Assembly: GCA_003141795.1 (NCBI GenBank)
Contig: PLNO01000002.1
Span: 1 to 8,871, forward strand
Direction of reading: 5' to 3'
Length of the DNA: 8,871 nucleotides
From: Spirochaetaceae bacterium
GTDB taxonomy: Bacteria; Spirochaetota; Spirochaetia; SZUA-6; Fen-1364
The translations under genes were made by a program, and so were the position numbers. Under the pieces are notes generated by a model. That model was not told the DNA's origin and ran no database searches. It saw nothing but the letters and a program-made list of their open reading frames with translations. Below are positions 1 to 5,721 of the stretch, one piece after another (position 1 is the stretch's first letter; every line of letters begins with the position of its first letter).

Positions 1-1164
1 GTATTCACGCATTGCGCCGGTGATCCTCCGCCTGTCGAACTCTACTGCCGCGCCAGATTCAAACGTCGATGCACCAAGGTCTTCCCATACATAGGTGTCC
101 GCGGGTTCGTGGAGCCCCGCAGCATGCACACTAAGCCGCCGCAGCATGCATGCTGCGCAGATTCCGCACTGTCGTTTCCTACCATGGATACCGGTCTGTC
201 TACTCTGTTGCCAACATGAGCACGTTCCGACCCAAGCAGTTGAGCCTTCTTCGCATTGCCTCACATACTCGGCGAGCGTTTCGCCTTTGGTCTTCCAGAT
301 CTGTGGAAAATCGAAATGCACAGGGTGCCCCAGAAGCGCCTCGATGAAGACTTCCATGCGAGCCATAAAAAGTGGATGGCTCCTGAAATCTTCATATCCC
401 TGTCCGACGGGAACAAGCGCTGAACCAAGCGCTCCCTGCCCGCTTTCAGGGATGATAATCCGTTCCGCCCTCGAAAGATAAGCTGCAAGACCGCTGAGCA
501 GGGAGAACCGAAAACCTCGCGACCGAGCGCTGGTTTCTACAAATGGCGCGTCTCCCGGCTGGACTCTATAGGGGACAGAAGTAAAGGGCTGTCTCTCCTG
601 CTTGACGCCACTGCGGGCAAATGCACTTGAACCAAGGCGTACTCGGACGAGATGGTCGCCCAATTCTCTTCCAAAGAGTCCTGCAACTGCGCATGAGTCC
701 AAACCATCGCTGAAAGGAATGACTGCCGCCACATCATTCCCAAAGCTAAGGTTGATTTGGCGCGGACGCACTTCCGGCTTCCTTCGCGCGTAGAAAGAAA
801 TGTGCCACTGATCGCCGGTCAAGAAATCAAGCGTGGTGTGAAGCGCGTCCGCAACGTTCTTGGCATTCCAGCGATCACATTCGTGGACTGGTACTCGTAA
901 TTCGATTTGCCTACCCCACCCCTGTGCTGGCCGGCGTTTTATCCTATCACAATACTCGACTGCGGCAGCGACGAGCAAAGCATCATGCAACACCGGTTCC
1001 CAATCTGCAAAGAAGTAGGATTCCATTCCCGTCGTGTCGAATCGCAGCGTCGAGCCGATCTCACATCTCATTGCTCCCTTTGAAGCACGTACGCCAGGTT
1101 CGACGACATCTACCCTGACCAAGGGCAATTCGGTGAGCGTGTCATGGACCCATGCAGCCGTCAT
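1..1164 (-). CDS. QueC-like PP-loop ATPase, QatC type (3' end beyond window)
   Basis: This partial gene is open for 388 codons from ATG 1164 to the left edge, with no stop. The protein has a PP-loop, PFSDGLDSCAVAGL (residues 150-163, core S152-S157), as in ATP-pyrophosphatases that adenylate their substrate. A C-terminal cysteine cluster, C315, C317, then C333-G-I-C336-A-A-C339 followed by LRR, matches the zinc site of QueC (7-cyano-7-deazaguanine synthase). QueC is only about 220-230 residues with the PP-loop at its N-terminus. Here about 150 residues precede the loop, and total length exceeds 388, as in QatC of the QatABCD anti-phage system. The start is supported by AGGGGG 7 bases upstream and by the ATGA overlap with the preceding gene, which implies translational coupling. 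The second PP-loop glycine is Asp (SDGLDS for SGGxDS). QueC-like defence proteins have been linked to deazaguanine attachment to a partner protein; that role here is inference. Housekeeping queuosine synthesis is unlikely given the length and neighbours. Confidence 0.85.
   Translation of the reverse strand, partial: MTAAWVHDTLTELPLVRVDVVEPGVRASKGAMRCEIGSTLRFDTTGMESYFFADWEPVLHDALLVAAAVEYCDRIKRRPAQGWGRQIELRVPVHECDRWNAKNVADALHTTLDFLTGDQWHISFYARRKPEVRPRQINLSFGNDVAAVIPFSDGLDSCAVAGLFGRELGDHLVRVRLGSSAFARSGVKQERQPFTSVPYRVQPGDAPFVETSARSRGFRFSLLSGLAAYLSRAERIIIPESGQGALGSALVPVGQGYEDFRSHPLFMARMEVFIEALLGHPVHFDFPQIWKTKGETLAEYVRQCEEGSTAWVGTCSCWQQSRQTGIHGRKRQCGICAACMLRRLSVHAAGLHEPADTYVWEDLGASTFESGAAVEFDRRRITGAMREY
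140..157. repeat. 18-base perfect palindrome inside the QueC-like gene
   Basis: CGCAGCATG followed directly by CATGCTGCG forms an uninterrupted 18-base palindrome. It lies in the codons for the zinc cluster around C339. It can be explained by the coding of Ala-Ala-Cys-Met-Leu-Arg, so a separate function is not required. Confidence 0.5.
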
Positions 1165-1730
1165 AGCCTCACCCCCTCGTCGAGTCCGCTCCACTTTGGA
1201 ACTACACGTGGTACCAAGCCATGGTTGGTATCCAGAAGCTCACGCGCCAGACCGTCGAGAGAAACCTCTTGCATCCCCTCTTCCATGCGTGCTCTAACAT
1301 TGCATGCCCGTGGTAAGGTCGATCTGCGAAGATAGTGTTCCTCAACTTGGCGACAGCACCGGGATGCCCAAATGCCCAGCGCATCTCTTGCTACCATAAC
1401 GGGCACGTCTGGTCCGAAAAGACCTTTGATGGCATATTCCATAGCACGTTCCAAGAGAACGAGTGCAAATCCGTGACCGGCAATCGCCGGCCGCATAAGA
1501 TCAAGTCGTGCAATCTTCTGATCCAAGAACAGTGATTTCTGTGGATCGCCGAGGACTTCACAAATACACCTCGTAAGACGGATGGGGATATCGGCTCGCC
1601 AGTCCTTCCCCAGCGCGACGATTACTGCTTCTTGGAGGTCGTTCAGAGTAAACGCATTTTTGTCAGCATATTCAGCTACCTTCTTCCATCCTCTCCGCAT
1701 CGGCAGACTTCTATGTGGTCCGTCACTCAT
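1161..1730 (-). CDS. uncharacterised 189-residue protein, first gene of the QueC-like operon
   Basis: I do not recognise a family. The 189-residue product has no signal peptide, no evident membrane segment and no clear catalytic motif. It reads as mostly helical, with a middle block (about residues 70-125) rich in aliphatic residues and a CC pair near residue 120. The gene looks real. ATG 1730 has AGAGG six bases upstream and a near-consensus sigma70 promoter directly behind it, and its TGA overlaps the ATG of the QueC-like gene as ATGA. It occupies the place where QatB precedes QatC in QatABCD, but it lacks any resemblance I can see to QatB, and no KAP-family ATPase (QatA) gene lies upstream. 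A partner or substrate of the QueC-like enzyme is the simplest guess from position alone. A second in-frame ATG at residue 11 (MRRGWKK) is a weaker start candidate. Confidence 0.75.
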   Translation of the reverse strand: MSDGPHRSLPMRRGWKKVAEYADKNAFTLNDLQEAVIVALGKDWRADIPIRLTRCICEVLGDPQKSLFLDQKIARLDLMRPAIAGHGFALVLLERAMEYAIKGLFGPDVPVMVARDALGIWASRCCRQVEEHYLRRSTLPRACNVRARMEEGMQEVSLDGLARELLDTNHGLVPRVVPKWSGLDEGVRL

Positions 1731-1749
1731 TTGCGCCCTCTATGTCATG

Positions 1750-1779
1750 ATTATAGCAATATCAAGCTGACAATGTCAA
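1750..1779 (-). promoter_or_regulatory. near-consensus sigma70 promoter for the QueC-like operon
   Basis: On the minus strand, a perfect -35 TTGACA (1779-1774), an 18-base spacer and a perfect -10 TATAAT (1755-1750) are present. The -10 is preceded by TG and one base (TGCTATAAT), an extended -10. Transcription should start near 1743, which gives a very short leader of about 13 bases carrying the AGAGG ribosome binding site (1741-1737). Such a strong promoter on a defence gene suggests either constant expression or tight repression; the palindrome over the -35 box favours the second. Confidence 0.8.
1768..1778. promoter_or_regulatory. palindrome TGACAATGTCA on the -35 box, possible operator
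   Basis: An 11-base perfect inverted repeat (TGACA, central base, TGTCA) lies across the -35 hexamer of the leftward promoter. A further TGTCA occurs at 1743-1747, close to the expected transcription start. The position is right for a repressor that blocks RNA polymerase. The -35 sequence itself forms half of the palindrome, so chance is possible. The binding protein is unknown; the HTH domain of the divergent helicase is one candidate. Confidence 0.35.
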
Positions 1780-1935
1780 ATAAAAATCATAGTACTCACT
1801 GAAAGCGGGAAGGTCCTCATTATTGGCCAGGAGGCACACACCATCTCCACTTTTCTCCAGAAGAGCCCAAAACTACTCATCCCACCCTGTGCCTTCTCAA
1901 AAAGAACCAACGCCCATCTTGACATTCATCAATAG

Positions 1936-1949
1936 ATAGCAGATGCTAT
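1936..1949. promoter_or_regulatory. inverted repeat ATAGCA-GA-TGCTAT, possible operator of the helicase operon
   Basis: Two perfect 6-base arms separated by 2 bases lie at 1936-1941 and 1944-1949, overlapping the ATG at 1943 and just upstream of the TATAAT at 1958. The short-spaced dyad and its place at a gene start fit an operator for an XRE-type repressor. The downstream protein carries such an HTH near its N-terminus, so autoregulation is a reasonable inference. The word GCAATAT also occurs both here (1954-1960) and in the leftward promoter (1756-1762), which hints at shared control of the two operons. Confidence 0.4.
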
Positions 1950-4900
1950 ACAGGCAATATAATTACACGCGATCATTTTACTCAAAGAGAAAGAACTTGC
2001 AGCCAAGCTTCGGACAGACTATTCCCGACAATTACTCGTCGCTGATAAAAAACTTCCGCCAACGCTTAGGCTTAACTCAGCAAGCTTTCGCATCCCGTTT
2101 GGGAGTGTCGTTTGCCACAATCAACCGCTGGGAGAACGGCCAGTCGAAACCGAGCCGTCTCTACTGGTCGCAGCTTCGGGAACTGGAGTCGTCAATTACA
2201 GATTTGCCGGCCACTGCTCGCACAAGAGTGGCAGATCAAAAAAGCGTCCAGATTGACTTCACTGCCGACCCGGGAGTAGTGAAAACACTTGTCGAGGGAG
2301 AGAGGCTATCCTTCGGCCACCAGTCCAGTGCGACTTTCGCAGTCGAAATATCGGCAATTGATCCTCTCCCTCATCAGAGGATCGCCGTATACGACCGGAT
2401 GCTCCGACAGGAGCGCCTGCGGTTCCTCTTGGCTGATGACGCAGGCGCAGGCAAGACAATCATGACCGGTCTCTACATAAGGGAAATGCTCTCCCGACGC
2501 AGGATACGCCGAATTCTCATCATTGTCCCTGCAGGCCTTGTTGGTAACTGGCAAAGCGAGCTTCTGAAGTTGTTCCGTCTTCACTTCCGGATCGTCAGCG
2601 GTTCTGATGCGCGCTATGAAAACCCCTTTTGCGGCGACGACAGTGATCATATCATCGTAAGTGTGGACTCCGTCGGTGGCCAACGCCTCTTCTCTTCTCT
2701 CCAGTCTCCAGAAGTTGCTCCCTATGACTTGGTCGTTTTCGACGAGGCTCACAAACTCGCGGCGGATCGAGGTGCTGACCTCCGCGTGCGCAAGACAGAT
2801 CGATATCGCATAGCGGAAGCCATTGCCGGTGTCCGCCCACGGGACGCGGGATGGGATCTCGATTGGTCAGCGCAGAATCTCCTGCTGCTCACGGCGACGC
2901 CTCACATGGGGAAACAATACCCTTACTTCGCTCTGTGGCGTTTGCTCGAACCCGAGATCATTTCCACTCCACATGCACTCGAGTCCGTAACGCCGCCATG
3001 GCGGGATGCCCATTTTCTCCGTCGAACGAAAGAGGAAATGGTCCATCTTGATGGGCGTTCCCTCTATCCGCGTCGGGTTTCAGAGACCTTTGGCTACGAT
3101 CTCTCCGGCGGCGAGTTCGGTGAGAAGTCGTTGTACGAAAAGACAACGGACTACCTCAACTTCATCTATAACCAGTCTCGCATCCTTAATCGGGAAGCGG
3201 CGAGGCTCGCCTTGAGTGTCTTTCAAAGGCGGCTCGCGAGCTCCACCTATGCGCTCAAATGCTCATTCGAACGGCGGATAGCCAAGCTCGATGAGCTGAT
3301 AGTAGAATTCCAGAGCGGGAACTATTCTCCCGAGCGCCTTTTCCGTGACCAGCAGGCGTTGATGAAAAACGCTGATGTTTTCGAGTCCATGACGGGCGAT
3401 GATGAAGACGGAGCTGACGGAGAAGAAGAAAACGAAAAGATCGAAGGTTTTCACCTCGGCGGCGTCGCATCATCGTCTCTCATCGAAGTCATTGCGGAGA
3501 AGGAGTTCGTGACTGGCCTTCTTGCCCACGCCCAGAGAACAATCGATGATGGGCACGAGTCGAAGTTTTCAAAACTCCAGGAACTGATAGCGTCAGAACG
3601 TTTCAGAAGCGAACGCCTCATCATCTTCACCGAATACCGTGATACGCTTGACTACCTCGAGAAACGTCTCGAGGGGTTGGGCTTCGCCGGCCAGATAGCT
3701 CGCATTCACGGCGGAATGGACTGGATGGAGAGGGAAAAAGAAGTCGACCGTTTCCGCAAGGATGCAGCGGAGGGTGGCGCCCGCTTTTTGCTCTGCACGG
3801 ATGCGGCCGGGGAAGGCATCAACCTTCAGTTCTGCTGGATCATGGTAAACTACGACATCCCCTGGAATCCAGCACGTCTCGAGCAGAGGATGGGCCGTAT
3901 CCATCGCTACGGCCAGAAGCACGATCCCGTCTTCATCCTGAACTTGGTGGCTCCTGAGACGAGAGAAGGCAGGGTCCTCTTCGTCCTCTTGGAGAAGCTG
4001 GAAAAGATAAGGGTGGCTCTCCGTTCGGACAAGGTGTTTGACTGCATCGGCCGGCTCTTCGAAAACCGCTCGCTCAAGCAGTTCATGGAGATGGCCCTTG
4101 TCGAAAGCGTCGAAGCGGCGGCAGCCAAACTGGAAGGTGAGCTGTCAGAAGAGCAGGTACGCGCCCTCTACGAGCACGAACACGCGCTGTTCGGGACAGG
4201 CGGGGATGTGAAGGTCGAGCTGCCCCGAATTCGGGATGAAATGGAACGTGAAGTTTATGCGCGTCTGCTTCCCGGCTATGTGCGGCATTTTGTGGAACGG
4301 GCGGCGCCCCTCATAGATCTGCGCATGATTGGCAATCCGGACGCGGAGTTCAGCTTCCTGCCCCTGGTAGCCGGAGCTCTCGATCCGATTCTCCGATCGA
4401 TGAGCGAAGATTCAGCGGCTGACGGGCAGTCGATTCACTTTTCTTTTCTCAAGCCGACACAACCGGAGTCCCTGTGGTTCCATCCTGGATCCAAGGCCTT
4501 CGAGGCTCTCCGCCAAGTTTTTCGCGAACGGTTCCAAAACACTTCACTGCGTGGCGCGCTATTCATCGATACCGCAAGCGAACGGCCGTACCTCCTTCAT
4601 TTTGCGCTGATTACGCTCGTGAGATCTTCGGACATGAATGTCCCGGGGCTCAAGAACGAGAGCATGCTGGAAACCCGACTCGTTGGAATTCGCCAATACT
4701 CAAAATCGGAGATCGAATCGTGCGCGGCCGAGCAACTCCTCTTGTTGGGACCAGGGCAAGGGATACCGGAACAAGCCCAGAAACTCGCCGCGCAAGCCAG
4801 CAGCGAAACTGAAACCGCACGCAGGTTCCTCGAAGAACAAGTTGGGATGACTCTCGTGGAGGACCGCCGCGTTGCCCTCGGGACCACCTTGGAGGAGCGA

Positions 4901-5572
4901 ATGGCGCTGCTTCGCCGGGGCTTTGATTTCGAGGAGGCAGAGCTCGCTTCTGCACGCGCCAAGCATTCGGAAAAAGCCCGGAAAGGCAATCTCAAGGCGC
5001 AGGACGCCCTCGACGTGGTCAAATCGAGGCAGAAGCAGTTGGCCCGGCAACGGGAACAGGCATTGGAGGCCTTGCGAAAAGAACCGGAGCTTATCAGACT
5101 TCGGGAAACACGTTTTATCGCCCACGCACTTGTGGTCCCGAGCACGTCCGAGGATGAACACGAGCGTCATGATGCAGAGGTGGAAGCGGTGGCCATGTCT
5201 GTCGTCCGCGCCTATGAGGAAAGCGTTGGTGCGGACGTTCAGGACGTCCACATGCCGCCTCTTGCCCGTGCCGCGGGACTTCCCGACAACCCGGGATTCG
5301 ATCTCCTGTCCAGAAGATCCACGGGTGAGGTTCGATGCATTGAAGTCAAAGGGCGTGCCGGCTTTGGAGACATTGAAGTCTCCGCAAATGAGTGGGCCAA
5401 GGCATGCAATTTGCGTAGTGAATACTGGCTGTACGTAGTGTTCGACTGCGCTACGCCCCATTCCCGGCTCGTGCGCGTTCAGGATCCGTTTAGCAAGCTT
5501 CTGGCAAGAGCGAAAGGGAGTCTGATCATCGGTGCTGCTTCCGTGCTTAGTGCGGAGGAGGTTGGCATATGA
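1943..5572 (+). CDS. SNF2-family helicase/ATPase with N-terminal HTH and C-terminal DUF3883 domain
   Basis: This 1209-residue protein is a DNA-stimulated SF2 motor of the SNF2/RapA branch found in defence islands. An XRE-type HTH covers about residues 34-85 (LTQQAFASRLGVSFATINRW). The ATPase core shows Walker A DDAGAGKT (165-172, K171), Walker B DEAH (267-270) and motif III TATP (317-320). Lobe 2 shows FTEYRDTLDYL, TDAAGEGINLQ and QRMGRIHRYGQ (648-658). An acidic stretch lies near 485-503 and a likely coiled coil near 1005-1065. A C-terminal DUF3883 (NOV_C) domain holds GFD (D1120) and IEVKG (E1134, K1136), a spacing like PD-(D/E)xK nucleases, followed by NEW and YWLYVV. It probably translocates on phage DNA together with the downstream methylase. 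The start is uncertain. ATG 1943 has no ribosome binding site, a promoter-like TATAAT lies inside its first codons, and the first 18 residues look non-conserved; TTG 1997 is the main alternative. Class 1 DISARM DrmD is a related but separate possibility. Confidence 0.93.
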   Translation: MLYRQYNYTRSFYSKRKNLQPSFGQTIPDNYSSLIKNFRQRLGLTQQAFASRLGVSFATINRWENGQSKPSRLYWSQLRELESSITDLPATARTRVADQKSVQIDFTADPGVVKTLVEGERLSFGHQSSATFAVEISAIDPLPHQRIAVYDRMLRQERLRFLLADDAGAGKTIMTGLYIREMLSRRRIRRILIIVPAGLVGNWQSELLKLFRLHFRIVSGSDARYENPFCGDDSDHIIVSVDSVGGQRLFSSLQSPEVAPYDLVVFDEAHKLAADRGADLRVRKTDRYRIAEAIAGVRPRDAGWDLDWSAQNLLLLTATPHMGKQYPYFALWRLLEPEIISTPHALESVTPPWRDAHFLRRTKEEMVHLDGRSLYPRRVSETFGYDLSGGEFGEKSLYEKTTDYLNFIYNQSRILNREAARLALSVFQRRLASSTYALKCSFERRIAKLDELIVEFQSGNYSPERLFRDQQALMKNADVFESMTGDDEDGADGEEENEKIEGFHLGGVASSSLIEVIAEKEFVTGLLAHAQRTIDDGHESKFSKLQELIASERFRSERLIIFTEYRDTLDYLEKRLEGLGFAGQIARIHGGMDWMEREKEVDRFRKDAAEGGARFLLCTDAAGEGINLQFCWIMVNYDIPWNPARLEQRMGRIHRYGQKHDPVFILNLVAPETREGRVLFVLLEKLEKIRVALRSDKVFDCIGRLFENRSLKQFMEMALVESVEAAAAKLEGELSEEQVRALYEHEHALFGTGGDVKVELPRIRDEMEREVYARLLPGYVRHFVERAAPLIDLRMIGNPDAEFSFLPLVAGALDPILRSMSEDSAADGQSIHFSFLKPTQPESLWFHPGSKAFEALRQVFRERFQNTSLRGALFIDTASERPYLLHFALITLVRSSDMNVPGLKNESMLETRLVGIRQYSKSEIESCAAEQLLLLGPGQGIPEQAQKLAAQASSETETARRFLEEQVGMTLVEDRRVALGTTLEERMALLRRGFDFEEAELASARAKHSEKARKGNLKAQDALDVVKSRQKQLARQREQALEALRKEPELIRLRETRFIAHALVVPSTSEDEHERHDAEVEAVAMSVVRAYEESVGADVQDVHMPPLARAAGLPDNPGFDLLSRRSTGEVRCIEVKGRAGFGDIEVSANEWAKACNLRSEYWLYVVFDCATPHSRLVRVQDPFSKLLARAKGSLIIGAASVLSAEEVGI
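1958..1963 (+). promoter_or_regulatory. candidate -10 box TATAAT for the helicase operon
   Basis: A perfect TATAAT sits in the AT-rich stretch just inside the longest reading frame of the helicase. No good -35 hexamer lies 16-18 bases upstream; the TTGACA at 1919-1924 is 33 bases away, too far. If this box is used, transcription begins near 1970. Translation must then start downstream, for example at TTG 1997, which has purine-rich AAAGAGAAAG before it. Confidence 0.35.
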
Positions 5573-5650
5573 CAGGGGTTCGGCGCATTAAAGGCTCTTC
5601 CTTGACAGATGAAGCTATCCGTGCCATACATTGTAGTAGAAACACCTCCT
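5556..5650 (+). promoter_or_regulatory. Shine-Dalgarno AGGAGGT and complementary ACCTCCT, possible RNA switch
   Basis: The ribosome binding site of the 50-codon ORF, AGGAGGT (5556-5562), is perfectly complementary over seven bases to ACCTCCT (5644-5650) in the same transcript. ACCTCCT is also the anti-Shine-Dalgarno sequence of 16S rRNA. Pairing between the two would hide the start of the small ORF. A competing short stem can form between CTCCT (5646-5650) and AGGAG (5664-5668). Seven bases across an 80-base loop is weak on its own, so this is tentative. Confidence 0.3.
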
Positions 5651-5721
5651 GTAGCTTCGGCGAAGGAGCGCGGAGCCGTCCCGCAATGGACGGCTCTTGC
5701 TTTTTCCAGAGGCTTCCATGA
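5569..5721 (+). CDS. 50-residue small protein or coupling/leader peptide, unrecognised
   Basis: This small ORF fills the gap between the helicase and NYN genes exactly. Its ATG overlaps the helicase stop (ATGA, 5569-5572) and its TGA overlaps the NYN start (ATGA, 5718-5721). It has the best ribosome binding site in the window: AGGAGG (5556-5561), seven bases before the ATG. The predicted peptide is basic, with 7 Arg and 1 Lys against 4 acidic residues and three cysteines (C22, C28, C44). It begins MTGVRRIKGSSLTDEAIRAI. I recognise no family. Two roles are possible: a genuine small protein, or a device that carries ribosomes from the helicase cistron through the hairpin at 5673-5696 to the NYN start. 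The double ATGA arrangement argues against junk. A remnant of a larger decayed gene cannot be excluded. Confidence 0.6.
   Translation: MTGVRRIKGSSLTDEAIRAIHCSRNTSCSFGEGARSRPAMDGSCFFQRLP
5602..5630 (+). promoter_or_regulatory. weak candidate promoter upstream of the NYN gene
   Basis: TTGACA (5602-5607) is followed after 17 bases by CATACA (5625-5630), preceded by TGC as in an extended -10. The -35 is perfect and the spacing ideal, but the -10 matches only about half of the consensus. If active, it would start an RNA near 5637 with a leader of about 80 bases that contains the terminator-like hairpin. It lies inside the 50-codon ORF, so it would make the NYN and methylase genes partly independent of the helicase. 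Confidence 0.3.
5673..5705 (+). terminator. terminator-like hairpin before the NYN gene (possible attenuator)
   Basis: A perfect 9-bp stem, GAGCCGTCC (5673-5681) with GGACGGCTC (5688-5696), closes a 6-base loop and is followed by TTGCTTTTT (5697-5705). This is the form of an intrinsic terminator, though the U-run is interrupted by GC. It ends only 12 bases before the NYN ATG and lies inside the 50-codon ORF. Full termination would silence NYN and the methylase, so partial termination or control by ribosomes on the small ORF is more likely. GGCTCTT also occurs at 5593-5599, so the left arm GAGCC has an alternative partner. Confidence 0.5.

Noticed and set aside
95..481. 128-codon plus-strand frame at the left end
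   Set aside because: The minus-strand frame through the same bases encodes the QueC-like protein with PP-loop and zinc cysteines.
1..1164. Housekeeping QueC for queuosine/preQ0 synthesis
   Set aside because: The protein is far longer than QueC, has a 150-residue N-terminal extension, and no queD, queE or queF gene is visible.
1731..1942. Small gene, tRNA or CRISPR leader in the divergent intergenic region
   Set aside because: No cloverleaf, no direct repeats and no ORF with a ribosome binding site were found; only promoter and operator-like elements are visible.
1919..1952. TTGACA (1919) with TATACA (1947) as helicase promoter
   Set aside because: The spacer is 22 bases, too long for a sigma70 promoter, although TATACA is preceded by TGC.
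4700..5461. 253-codon open frame on the minus strand within the helicase gene
   Set aside because: It lies opposite well-conserved helicase coding sequence, including the DUF3883 domain, and its translation shows no family resemblance; it is a high-GC antisense shadow.
5697..5717. TTG 5697 as start of the NYN protein
   Set aside because: It lies directly after the hairpin stem without a ribosome binding site, while ATG 5718 has AGAGG at good spacing and begins right before the first NYN strand.
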